From Pseudobdellovibrionaceae bacterium (GTDB lineage: Bacteria; Bdellovibrionota; Bdellovibrionia; Bdellovibrionales; Bdellovibrionaceae), in assembly GCA_019637875.1 (NCBI GenBank), contig JAHBUW010000020.1, forward strand, positions 1-60,252: a stretch of DNA of 60,252 nucleotides, read 5' to 3'. The position numbers were made by a program, and so were the translations under genes. The notes beneath the pieces are model-generated. The model did not search any database, was not told where the DNA came from, and worked only from the letters and a program-made list of their open reading frames with translations. Below, piece by piece: positions 7,570 to 17,543 of the stretch (position 1 is its first letter; each line of letters begins with the position of its first letter).

Positions 7570-10500
7570 ATGTCACTCGATCACAATCATCACGACAAAG
7601 AAAAGTCCCCGCACCCTTCGGCCGGCGAACGCGATGCGCGTTACTGGAACAGCCTGGAGCAGTGGGGCCAAGATCCCGAGTTCCAAAAGCTCGCGGAAGC
7701 GGAATTCAACAGCTCGCCTTTGCGTGAGAATTCCAACGAAGAAGGCTGGGCTCGCCGCGAATTCCTGAAGCTGATGGGGGCGTCGCTCGCGCTGTCGGCT
7801 TCGGGTTGCATTCGCCGCCCGGTACAGAAAATCGTTCCTTACAACAAACAGCCCGAAGAGGTCGTGCTCGGCCAAGCCAGCTACTACTCGTCGGTGTACT
7901 CGGACGGTCTGGACACTTCGGGCGTTCTGATCCGTACCCGTGAGGGACGTCCGCTGATGGTCGAAGGGAACAAGAAATTCCCCACCGGTTACGGCGTCTC
8001 TTCGCGCGGTCATGCGCACATCCTGTCGTTGTACGATCCGGATCGCTCGCGCTCGCCCCTGCACAACCTGCAACGTTACGACAAAAACGACGCCACGAAA
8101 AACCGCACCAACCGCGACACCATCACGGTGAAGTGGGAAGCGGCGGATGAAGCGATCGTGAAGCAACTCAAAGAGGGCGGCGTCGCCCTTTTGATCCCGG
8201 GCGTCAGCTCGCCCACCACGAACGCCTTGATCGGGGATTTCGCGCAGGCCTTCGGCGCGAAAGTCTACGGTTACGACGACGTTTCGGTCGACAGCGTGCG
8301 CGCGGGTCAGGAAGCGTCCTACGGCACGCGCCAGATCCCGAACCTGCGTCTGGATCGCGCGAAGATGATCATCTCGGTGGACGGGGACTTCCTCGGCACC
8401 TACCACATGACCAATCAGCTTTCGAAACAGTTCGCCGACGGTCGCCGCGATCCCAAGACGATGAACCGTCTGGTGGCGTTCGAATCGACCTATTCACTGA
8501 CGGGCGCGAACGCGGATATCCGCGTGCGCATCAAGCCCACGCAGCAGCTCGACGTCGTCATGGGTCTGGCTCATGATCTCGTCGTCGGCAAGAAGATCTC
8601 GGCCTTCGCCGGGAACGGTGATGTCGCATCGGTGCTTCGTCCCTTCGCGGGCGCGGCAGCGAAATTGGGTGTTGAACAGGCGCTCTGGGACCAGATGGTT
8701 TCGGATCTCGCGAAAATGGACGGCGAGACTCTCGTTGTTGCGGGTGGGCCGCAAACCGAAACCGTCGATGGGATCTCGCTGCAAGTGGCGGTGAATTTCC
8801 TGAACTCGGTTCTCGGGAACGACGGCAAAACGGTCGAGCATGGCCGCGCCCTTGGAGTGCAATCGCCGAATATCGGTCTTGCGGACTTGATCGCGGACAT
8901 CAACGCGGGTGCGGTGAAGACCTTGATCATGCATGGTTCGGTGAACCCGGTTTACTCTTCGCCGCTTGCGAAAGATTTCGTCGAGGCGCTCAAGAAAGTG
9001 AAGCTGGTCGTCTCGACCGCGGATCGCAATGATGAGACTTCGCAATACGCGGATTACGTTCTTCCCGATAACCACGTGATGGAAGGTTGGAACGACGCTC
9101 AGCCCGTTGAAGGCTTGTTCGTTCTGCAGCAACCGACCATCCGTCCGATGTACGATACCCGCTCGTTCCAGCTGACGCTGATGTCGTGGGCGTACCTCGC
9201 GGAAAAAGGTCCGAAACGTCTGACCGAATTTGAAACTTACTACGATTATCTCCGCGCTTACTGGCGCACCGAGATCGCGCCCAAAGTCGGCGGCGGCAAA
9301 GCCTTCGACGATTTCTGGGACCAGACTCTGCAAAACGGTTTCGCGGGCACGGCCCTCGAAGGTTCGGCGGGCAGTGCGCGTTCGTTCCGAACGGCGGCGC
9401 TCTCGCAAGTGAAACCCTCGGCCGCGGTCGAAGGTTACCAGCTCGTTTTGTACCCCACGTCGATGTTTGCGGGCGGAACGCTCACGAACGTGTCGTGGCT
9501 GCACGAGCAACCCGATCCCGTGACTAAAATCTGCTGGGACAACTACGTTTCGGTGTCGCTGAAAGTGGCCGAAAAAGAGAAGTTGAAAGAAGGCGATATC
9601 GTTGAACTGAAAGTCGGCGACAAGTCGATTGAAGTTCCCGTGCATATCCAGCCCGGTCAGCATGACGAAGCGCTCGCACTCGCGATCGGTTACGGACGCA
9701 CCCACACGGGTCAGGTCGGTAACAAGATCGGCGTCAGCGCGGTTCCGCTCATGGTCATGAATGGGAAACGAGTGATCACCGCAGGTCAGGCCGTCACGTT
9801 GAAAAAGACCGGCAAGAACATGAAGCTCGCGTCGGTGCAGAGCCACCACACGATGGAAGGTCGTAAGATCGTCGTCGAAGCGACTCTCAAGCAGTACTTG
9901 AAGAACGAAGCGACTGGAAACGCTCCCGGCCACGTTTGGTCGATGTGGAGCGGTCACCAATACAATGGTCACAAGTGGGCCATGGCGGTGGACCTCAATA
10001 CCTGTAACGGTTGCGGGTCTTGCCAAGTCGCCTGCCAGTCGGAAAACAACATTCCCGTCGTCGGTAAACGCTACGTGATCGAAGGCCGCGAAATGCAGTG
10101 GCTGCGCATCGACCGTTACTACGTCGGTACGCCCGAGAATCCCGAAGTCGTCTTCCAGCCGGTGATGTGCCAGCAGTGCGACAACGCGCCTTGCGAAACG
10201 GTGTGCCCGGTCCTCGCGACCGTCCACTCGTCGGAAGGTCTGAACGACATGGTTTACAACCGTTGTGTCGGAACTCGTTATTGCTCGAACAACTGCCCCT
10301 ACAAAGTTCGCCGCTTCAACTGGTTCAACTACGCGAAGAACATCCAAAAGCCGCTCCACTTGGCGCTGAACCCGGACGTCACGGTCCGTTCGCGCGGGGT
10401 CATGGAGAAGTGCACGTTCTGCGTTCACCGGATCAAAGAAGCGAAGCTCGTGGCGAAACTCGAAAAGCGCGATCTGCGTGACGGAGACGCGACGACAGCT

Positions 10501-10730
10501 TGTGAAGCGAGCTGCGCTGCGGGCGCCATCATTTTCGGTGACATGAACGATCCCAACAGCCGGGTGTCGAAGGCCATGAAGCAACAGCGTGCGTACGCAC
10601 TGCTGGAAGAGTTCGGCGCGGCTCCCAGCGTTCGCTACCTGACGAAGATCCGGAATAACTACCAGGAGACTCGTTTCCAGGACGGCGCGCACCAAGGACA
10701 AAAGACTGAGAAGCACGAGGACACACACTC

Positions 10731-10734
<4 letters not shown>
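7570..10734 (+). CDS. actB: Alternative complex III subunit ActB, Fe-S/molybdopterin-fold protein
   Basis: ActB is a fusion of a molybdopterin-oxidoreductase-like domain (B1), which in characterised complexes lacks the cofactor, and an Fe-S domain (B2). The N terminus carries a twin-arginine-like motif RREFLKLMG at residues 62-70 placed after about 60 cytoplasmic-type residues, the 'TAT-variant' signal typical of this subunit. Cluster cysteines lie in the C-terminal part: [11 protein letters not shown] near 812-822, [14 protein letters not shown] near 866-879, [14 protein letters not shown] near 899-912, and CTFC plus CEASCAAGA near 948-983. This supports three [4Fe-4S] and one [3Fe-4S] centres as in known ActB. 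Its last four bases overlap actC. Confidence 0.94.
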
Positions 10735-12094
<1,360 letters not shown>

Positions 12095-12095
<1 letters not shown>

Positions 12096-12616
12096 TGGCT
12101 AAATATCAAAGCGGCATCGCCGCGATCTTCACGACCGAAGAAGCCTTCGTGAAAGCCGCGAAAGCGACTTACGATTCGGGCTTCCGCAAGTTCGACGCGA
12201 TCAGCCCCTATCCCGTGCACGGCATGGAAGAGGCTTGTCACATCAAGCGCAGCTGGATTCCCTACGTGAGCTTTACCATGGGCTTGGCGGGACTGCTCGG
12301 CGCCTTGGCGCTGACTTACTGGACGTCGGCGGTCAACTGGCCGCTCAACGTGGGTGGTAAGCCGTTCTTCTCGTTGCCCGCATTCATCCCGATCATGTTC
12401 GAATTGACGATCCTGTTCGCGGCGCTTTCGGCCGTCGTGTCGCTCTTCGTGGCGACGGGCATTCCGAAGTTCGATCCGCCGACCATCGATCCCGATCTGA
12501 CCTCGCACAAGTTCGCGATTTTCATTCCGCAAAACGATGCGGGCTTTAATGAGTCCAAAGTCGAAGAGCTCTTCCGCTCGCTCGGCGCCGTCGAGATCAA
12601 GAAGGCGCAGCACTAA
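12095..12616 (+). CDS. actD: Alternative complex III subunit ActD (DUF3341)
   Basis: ActD is a small membrane subunit that packs against ActC and ActF. The 173-residue protein matches the DUF3341 layout. A soluble N-terminal domain contains the family segments FDAISPYPVHGMEEA and IKRSWIPYVSF. It is followed by two transmembrane helices (FTMGLAGLLGALALTYWTS and MFELTILFAALSAVVSLF) separated by WPLNVGGKPFFSLPAFIPI. A short C-terminal soluble tail ends in VEELFRSLGAVEIKKA. It starts on the last base of the actC stop and overlaps actE by one base. Confidence 0.92.
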
Positions 12617-13203
12617 TGGGCACGAAGAGTAAAAAGATGGAGAAAGCCATGAACCGACTCCTTCCCGTGATTTACATCGGCGCCGTCGCGGCGGCGCTCG
12701 CGCTTTCGGGCTGCGGTCCGCGCGGCAACTCGCCGAACGTGGAACTGATTCAAGATATGATGGAGCAACCCGCGGTCGACGCTCAAGAGGCGGACGACAC
12801 TTGGGGTGACGGGATGAGCGCACGCGTGCCGCCCGAGCACACTCAGCCCATCGGCTTCAAGCCCTACCGCTGGCCCACCGATATCGAAGGCGCGGTTCGC
12901 GACAATAAAAACCCCATGGCGGGCGATTTCAGCGATGAAATCCTGCTGACGGGTCAGAACTACTACAATACGAACTGCATGATCTGCCACGGCGTGAAAG
13001 GTGACGGAAGCGGTCCCATCAAGGGCAAGTATCCGCTCCCGATCCCTTCGCTGCTGACCGACAAGATCAAGAACTGGCCCGATGCCCATGTTTACCACGT
13101 GGTCACCATGGGGCAGGGAACCATGGGGCCTTACGCTTCGATGGTGCCCGAAAAAGTTCGTTGGCAGCTTGTGAACTACATTCGTCATCTGCAGAAACAA
13201 TAA
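12616..13203 (+). CDS. actE: Alternative complex III subunit ActE, monohaem lipoprotein cytochrome c
   Basis: ActE is the class I cytochrome c of the complex that relays electrons out of ActA. A single haem site CMICH is at residues 121-125, followed by GVKGDGSGP, and a Met-rich loop (MGQGTMGPYASMV) near 160-175 supplies the sixth ligand. The N terminus holds a signal peptide ending in the lipobox LSGC (Cys33), so it is a lipoprotein. Two later in-frame Met codons (residues 8 and 12) could also start it. ATG 12616 is kept because it forms a TAATG junction with actD. The next gene begins 11 bases downstream. Confidence 0.92.
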   Translation: MGTKSKKMEKAMNRLLPVIYIGAVAAALALSGCGPRGNSPNVELIQDMMEQPAVDAQEADDTWGDGMSARVPPEHTQPIGFKPYRWPTDIEGAVRDNKNPMAGDFSDEILLTGQNYYNTNCMICHGVKGDGSGPIKGKYPLPIPSLLTDKIKNWPDAHVYHVVTMGQGTMGPYASMVPEKVRWQLVNYIRHLQKQ

Positions 13204-13214
13204 GGTAGGAAGAG

Positions 13215-14417
13215 ATGGCAGGCGCATCGCACTCTGAAAAACTCTTTGTCGGCAAATTCGAACCTTCGAATCTGTTGCAAATCATCGTCATCGCGCTGGC
13301 GGGCCTCGGCACCATCGGCACGGGCATCGGCATCTACATGAACCCCGAGCGGGGTTGGGCCGGTTACCTGATGGCATTCTTCTTCTTCTCGTGTTTGGCG
13401 CTGGGAGGTCTGTTCTTCGCGGTGATCAATCACATCGCGAACGCGGGCTGGAGCGTGACGGTTCGCCGTTTCGCCGAGTCCATGACGGCCTTCCTGCCCA
13501 TGATCCTGATCGGCGGACTCGTCTTGATGTTGGGCGTGAAGCACCTGTACCCCTGGACGGATCCCGAGGTCCTCGAGAAATTCCCGATGGTCGCGGCGAA
13601 AACCGCCTACCTGAACGTGCCGTTCATGATCCTGCGGATCGTGGTCTTCGCGGTGGGGGTTTTCCTGTTCGCGCGCGCGATCGTTGGCAACTCGCTGAAA
13701 CAAGATAAAGACGGTTCGGAAGAGCACACCAAAAAGAACGTCGGTCTGTCGGTCGCGTACTGCCTGTTCTTCGCGATCTTCTTCTCGCTCTTTACGGTCG
13801 ATTTGCTGATGTCGCTTCTGCCGACCTGGTATTCGACGATCTTCGGGATCTACGGCTTCTCGGGTATGTTCCAAAGCTCGATGGCGTTTTTGATCCTGCT
13901 GATGTTGTACGTTCGTCGCAGCGGCTTCATTAGCGGTTACCTGAACATCGAGCACATCCATGACGTCGCGAAGTATATGAAGGGCTTCACGATCTTCTGG
14001 GCGTACATCGCGTTCTCGCAGTTCATGCTGATCTGGTACGCGAACATTCCCGAGGAAACCGAGTTCTATTTGATGCGTTCGCAGAACGGTTGGACTCAGC
14101 TGTCGCTGGTGCTGCTGATCGGTCGCTTCGTCATTCCGTTCCTGGCGCTTTTGCCCCGGGGATGGAAACGGAACCCCGCGCACCTCGCGATCGTGTCGGT
14201 GTGGATCCTGATGATGCAATTCCTGGATATTTACTGGTTGGTGTTCCCGAACTTCAACCACAACCATCTGGCATTCGGTCTGTACGAGATCCTGCCGATG
14301 GCGGCCTTCGCGGGAATTTTCCTGCTGATGGTCGGTCGTTTCCTGCGCCAAAACAGCCTGGTCCCGTTGAAGGACCCGCGCCTGAACGAAGCGCTGAACC
14401 ACCACGTTACCTACTAA
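13215..14417 (+). CDS. actF: Alternative complex III subunit ActF, second NrfD-like membrane subunit
   Basis: ActF is the paralogous quinol-oxidoreductase membrane subunit that pairs with ActC. The 400-residue protein shows ten hydrophobic helices, including LLQIIVIALAGLGTIGTGIGIY, FFFFSCLALGGLFFAVIN and the segment AHLAIVSVWILMMQFLDIYW. The HIANAGWSVTVRRFAE motif after the second helix and the HDVAKYMKGFTIFWAYIAFSQ region are typical of ActF. It is the last gene of the operon: a terminator follows, and no caa3 or other terminal oxidase genes are attached, unlike the extended act operons of several phyla. Confidence 0.93.
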   Translation: MAGASHSEKLFVGKFEPSNLLQIIVIALAGLGTIGTGIGIYMNPERGWAGYLMAFFFFSCLALGGLFFAVINHIANAGWSVTVRRFAESMTAFLPMILIGGLVLMLGVKHLYPWTDPEVLEKFPMVAAKTAYLNVPFMILRIVVFAVGVFLFARAIVGNSLKQDKDGSEEHTKKNVGLSVAYCLFFAIFFSLFTVDLLMSLLPTWYSTIFGIYGFSGMFQSSMAFLILLMLYVRRSGFISGYLNIEHIHDVAKYMKGFTIFWAYIAFSQFMLIWYANIPEETEFYLMRSQNGWTQLSLVLLIGRFVIPFLALLPRGWKRNPAHLAIVSVWILMMQFLDIYWLVFPNFNHNHLAFGLYEILPMAAFAGIFLLMVGRFLRQNSLVPLKDPRLNEALNHHVTY

Positions 14418-14477
14418 GGGGAGCGGCGCCCGCGCCGCTCGTCCTTCGCCTAGCCGGCCGCGGACATCTCCGCATTC

Positions 14478-14510
14478 AAACGCCACCCCTTGGGTGGCGT
14501 TTTTGTTTTT
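14478..14510 (+). terminator. Rho-independent terminator after actF
   Basis: A perfect 11-bp stem, AAACGCCACCC (14478-14488) with GGGTGGCGTTT (14492-14502), has a three-base loop and is followed by TTGTTTTT. It closes the actABCDEF transcript. Confidence 0.9.
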
Positions 14511-14565
14511 CCGGGTGCCGGACTTCGTCCGGTCGGCGCGCGGCTGCGCCTGCCGAAGACCGGAG

Positions 14566-14620
14566 GGTAGCATCTACTTTCCGGAAGGTACCTGCTACCT
14601 TCCGGAAAGTAGATGCTACC
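14566..14620. repeat. REP-like perfect palindrome, copy 1
   Basis: Two perfect 25-bp inverted arms (14566-14590 and 14596-14620) are separated by five bases (CCTGC). Each arm contains the sub-palindrome CTACTTTCCGGAAGGTA, and the ends read GGTAGCATCTAC / GTAGATGCTACC. Closely related sequence occurs at 24130-24168, 30138-30158 and 31966-31985. The form (extragenic position, GTAG-type ends, nested palindromes) suggests a REP family. No RAYT transposase is in the window. Confidence 0.75.
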
Positions 14621-14624
14621 AAAA

Positions 14625-14657
14625 GAAGGTGCCCGAGGCTTGTCGAAGGCCTCGGGC
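14625..14657 (-). terminator. Hairpin downstream of the secreted-protein gene (minus strand)
   Basis: GCCCGAGGC (14631-14639) pairs with GCCTCGGGC (14649-14657). Reading the minus strand, the hairpin is followed by ACCTTCTTTT, a modest T tract. It lies 54 bases past the stop of the gene at 14711-15106 and is its likely terminator. Confidence 0.5.
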
Positions 14658-14710
14658 GTGGGATTTCCGGGGTATTGTCGTTGGTTGTGGGTTGTTGCTT
14701 CCTTTTTTGA

Positions 14711-15106
14711 TTATTGATTGGTGCCGATGACGCCGAAGTAGCCTGCGGAGCCGGGGCCGGTGATGGCGCTGCCGCCTTTGTGTTTCACCGAGTAGAGGAC
14801 CGTCGCCTCGCCGCCGCTTCGGAGGAATGTGTTGTAGGCGCTGTACACGACTTGATTGCCGAACGGATCGCTGCAGTAGTTGAACCACTCGACCGCGCGT
14901 TGGGCGCAGCGGGCGGCGTTGTTTTGCGCCATCGGGTCACCGTCTTGGTACCAGCCCAGAGCGGGGTGATAGCCGAGGTTGTTGTGGCAAGGACGGGTGA
15001 CGTGGATGTAGCACTTGCCGTTCGGGCCGTCGGCTTTCGCCACTTCGCCGATGAGGGCGCTGAGAGCCAGAACCGAGACCGCGATCATCATCTTGAGTTG
15101 TTTCAT
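14711..15106 (-). CDS. Secreted hypothetical protein, Cys-containing
   Basis: From ATG 15106 the protein has 131 residues. It begins with a signal peptide (MKQLKMMIAVSVLALSALIG, then cleavage near VAKA-DG). The mature part of about 105 residues contains four Cys residues (in GKCYIHVTRPC, ARCAQRAV and WFNYCSDP), which could form two disulfides. No family is recognised. The start is chosen for the strong AAGGGGAAGCAG sequence upstream; the longer frame to 15202 would place a hydrophilic stretch before the signal. It is likely exported to the periplasm or beyond. Confidence 0.7.
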   Translation of the reverse strand: MKQLKMMIAVSVLALSALIGEVAKADGPNGKCYIHVTRPCHNNLGYHPALGWYQDGDPMAQNNAARCAQRAVEWFNYCSDPFGNQVVYSAYNTFLRSGGEATVLYSVKHKGGSAITGPGSAGYFGVIGTNQ

Positions 15107-15313
15107 CTGCTTCCCCTTTATTTTTGAATCCGTCGTTTCCGAATTCGTGTTGTTCCTGATGAACTCAGAATACGGGGGGACGGGTTCCGGTTCGCCTGAC
15201 AAAGGCGCGGAGAACGTTTCAGAAATGGGAAAAACGGGTCAAGGGTCTCAGCTTGAGACGTGAAAACGGGCGAGGGGGCTCGATTCTGCGCTTGGCCAAA
15301 TTGAGGAAACACC

Positions 15314-15814
15314 CTAGCGGGCGGGGCGGCGTGAGCTGGAGGTCGGACGTCGGGGCGATTTCACCACGGGTTTGGCCGCGTTCGGTTTGAGACGACGTGT
15401 GGACTCATTGTGTTTTGCCGCAATGGTGTTCACGCATTCGAGTTCGGCGTCGTTGTAGTTCGCGACGTACAGCGAGAGCTCGGTGGGCATCGGCGGAAGC
15501 GACGCCCGGGCGCCGCGAAGTTCGAGATTCACGACCTGGACGTAGTTGACGTTTTTTTCGCGACGGAAGTGGGTCGTCGTGCAGTCGCAAACCTGATTCG
15601 TGAGCTCTTCATTCTGTTTGAAGTCGGGAGTGAGGGTGGCGACGGCGTGCGAGATCCGCCGCACGCAAAGTCCACGGTAGGCGTCGAGTTGCGTTTGGAG
15701 TGTGGTGCGGGCCTTCCCTAGCCAAGGCGACGGATCGAATGGCGGGAAGTCCGAGTTCCCCAGGGCCGGGAGCGCGCAGAGCGTGGAAAAAAGAAGGGCC
15801 ACCCGAGCTTTCAT
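15314..15814 (-). CDS. Secreted small partner protein, copy 2 of the duplicated M23 module
   Basis: The 166-residue protein has a signal peptide (MKARVALLFSTLCALPALG). Its mature domain contains CVRRISHAV, VCDCTTTHF and YVQVVNLELRGARASLPPMPTELSLYV. It ends in a basic, Ser/Pro/Arg tail. The middle segment matches the gene at 16995-17543, where the equivalent reads CKCVIRFF and YVQIVNMELRGALKSMPALPAELSMYL, so the two are paralogues. The start two bases after the stop of the pseudo-M23 gene implies co-translation. Function is unknown. The fixed pairing with M23-type proteins suggests a chaperone, inhibitor or cofactor of the peptidase. Confidence 0.75.
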   Translation of the reverse strand: MKARVALLFSTLCALPALGNSDFPPFDPSPWLGKARTTLQTQLDAYRGLCVRRISHAVATLTPDFKQNEELTNQVCDCTTTHFRREKNVNYVQVVNLELRGARASLPPMPTELSLYVANYNDAELECVNTIAAKHNESTRRLKPNAAKPVVKSPRRPTSSSRRPAR

Positions 15815-15816
15815 CT

Positions 15817-16998
15817 CTAGCGGGTACCTTCGTTCCATTTCGGGGGAACGGCGAAGCTGTCTGAGCGAACATGGTCGCGGCTATGATCGGAGGCGGTGGC
15901 GCTACAGCGGGAGTTCTTACTGGAGCCTTCGGCGAACCGAGTGATCGCGCACTCATACGTTTTCGTCAGCGCCACTTTGTCCGGGGTCGTTCTCATCTCG
16001 AAAGCGATCTTCGACTTTTTATCGGTTTTCGTATGGCCGATCTTCGTGTCTTTGGTCACGTCGGCGGGGAGGGTGGTGAAGTTCGTGTCCTTAGGGCACT
16101 TCCCATCTTCACCGACATCCAGGTCTCCGTAGGACGAATAGCAGGGCCCACTGGCGGCGACGCCGACGATGGGACAGGTGTCGTGCTTGATGACGACCCG
16201 GCATTTGTAGGCGGTATTTTTGTCGATCGCGACGATTTTTCCGGATGCGATCGGGTAGACGTTGATGTTCTGTCCGCCACCTTTTTTGACCTGCAGTTGC
16301 AGGGCGTAAGGGCCGCCGGCGGCGGGATCCGAGGTGCAAGATTTGAGTTGAAGGCCCGAGCGGAACGGCGGCGTGATTTTGTCCTTGTCGGCGTCCTTAT
16401 AGTCCGCACATTTTTTCGCGTCGGCCTGATCGTTGCGGACCGCCGGGGTGGCGTTCGCCGGATTGCTGCTGGTCGACGCGGGCGTGGTATTCGCCGCGGG
16501 AGTCGTATTGTTATTGGTGGTGGACGCGGTGTTCGGGTTGTTGTTGGTCGCGGCCGTATTGGTCGAACCGTTCGTTTTGGCTCCGCCTCCGCCCAGGGCG
16601 CTCGCGAGCGCACCGAGGAGCATGGGGAGCATACTTTGATCGCTCGAAGTGGTGGGGACGATGCCCGTCACGGCCGTCGCCGCGACGACGGGCGTGACGA
16701 CGCCCCCGCGACCGGCGCTCAGTAAAGTCGCCGTGTTGTCAGAGGATCTACCGGTCACTGCGGTCAAGCCGGTTCCGGCGGTCTGGCCGGGGATCGCGGA
16801 CTTCGTCGCTCCGCCGTCAGTTCCGTAAATTTCCGGACTGGCTCCGCCGCCCGTGGTGGTCGTGCCGTCGACGGGTGCCGTGGTTTGAACGCTGAGTCCT
16901 TCTTCGCGAACGACGCGACGAGATTTCTGCGCGAAGGCCGCAACCGCGGTCGAGGCGAAGACGAGGGCCATCATTCCGGCGACGACGCGGGTGTTCAT
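15817..16998 (-). CDS. Secreted M23-like pseudo-peptidase, copy 2
   Basis: The 393-residue protein has a signal peptide (MNTRVVAGMMALVFASTAVA), a low-complexity Asn/Thr/Ala linker (about residues 140-190) and a C-terminal LytM-like region. This aligns with the upstream active copy at INVYPIASGKIVAID, KCRVVIKHDTCP, GPCYSSYGDL and FEMRT. All zinc and catalytic positions are lost: no HxxxD motif, YAHL is replaced by YGDL, and HLHFEVR is replaced by KIAFEMR. It should bind but not cleave peptidoglycan, or serve a purely structural role. The ATG overlaps the stop of the preceding small gene. Extra Cys residues near the C terminus (YEC, SRC) are specific to this copy. Confidence 0.8.
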   Translation of the reverse strand: MNTRVVAGMMALVFASTAVAAFAQKSRRVVREEGLSVQTTAPVDGTTTTGGGASPEIYGTDGGATKSAIPGQTAGTGLTAVTGRSSDNTATLLSAGRGGVVTPVVAATAVTGIVPTTSSDQSMLPMLLGALASALGGGGAKTNGSTNTAATNNNPNTASTTNNNTTPAANTTPASTSSNPANATPAVRNDQADAKKCADYKDADKDKITPPFRSGLQLKSCTSDPAAGGPYALQLQVKKGGGQNINVYPIASGKIVAIDKNTAYKCRVVIKHDTCPIVGVAASGPCYSSYGDLDVGEDGKCPKDTNFTTLPADVTKDTKIGHTKTDKKSKIAFEMRTTPDKVALTKTYECAITRFAEGSSKNSRCSATASDHSRDHVRSDSFAVPPKWNEGTR

Positions 16999-17543
16999 TC
17001 ACGGGCCTCGCTTTTGTCCTTTTGCGGACGGTGAGGAAGATGGGGCTTGGATTTGTCGAGGGGCCGCATCTTGTTCTTTTTCTGATCGGCGTGACGTCGA
17101 GCCTCTTCTTGTTCGGCGCGCTGATCCAGTTCGGTTTGGCTCACGTGACGAGGATTGGCCTCGCAAGCGGCGCGCGGGGCTTCCCATTCCTCGAGGTACA
17201 TGGACAGTTCCGCGGGAAGCGCGGGCATGGACTTCAGCGCTCCGCGAAGCTCCATGTTCACGATCTGCACGTACATGGGATCGTCTTTCGCCTTGAAGAA
17301 TCGAATGACGCATTTGCAGTGATCGCGGGTCCACTGTTCGGCGACGTCGTAAGGTTTTTTCTTTTTCTCGATCTGCGGAAGGTAAAAACGCTCACAGGAC
17401 TGCTGGAAGTTCTTCAGCAGTGTGGGCATATCCTTCGGCTCACGACCGACCCATTGATTGTAGTCGATATCTTCCTGCGCGAAAGACAGCGTCGAAAAAA
17501 GCAGAGCCACCGTGAGAACGATCCATGTTTTAGTTGACGCCAT
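16995..17543 (-). CDS. Secreted small partner protein, copy 1 of the duplicated M23 module
   Basis: From ATG 17543 the protein has 182 residues. A signal peptide (STKTWIVLTVALLFSTLSFA) precedes a domain with CERFYLPQI, HCKCVIRFF and the shared YVQIVNMELRGAL segment. It ends in a long, strongly charged Lys/Arg/Glu-rich tail (from about residue 140). No family is recognised. It overlaps the 3' end of the M23 gene by 14 bases and its own TGA overlaps the start of the pseudo-M23 gene, so all four genes are coupled. The basic tail could bind nucleic acid, lipopolysaccharide or teichoic-type polymers. That is speculation. Confidence 0.75.
   Translation of the reverse strand: MASTKTWIVLTVALLFSTLSFAQEDIDYNQWVGREPKDMPTLLKNFQQSCERFYLPQIEKKKKPYDVAEQWTRDHCKCVIRFFKAKDDPMYVQIVNMELRGALKSMPALPAELSMYLEEWEAPRAACEANPRHVSQTELDQRAEQEEARRHADQKKNKMRPLDKSKPHLPHRPQKDKSEARE

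Noticed and set aside
8494-10728. Minus-strand open frame of 744 codons inside actB
   Set aside because: It is antisense to a clear ActB with four Fe-S cysteine groups. Its Arg/His/Val-rich translation is the usual shadow of GC-rich codons.
13185-14573. Minus-strand frame of 462 codons opposite actF
   Set aside because: It is Arg/Gln/His/Asp-rich, lacks domains, and spans the actF terminator; actF on the plus strand is a clear NrfD-like protein.
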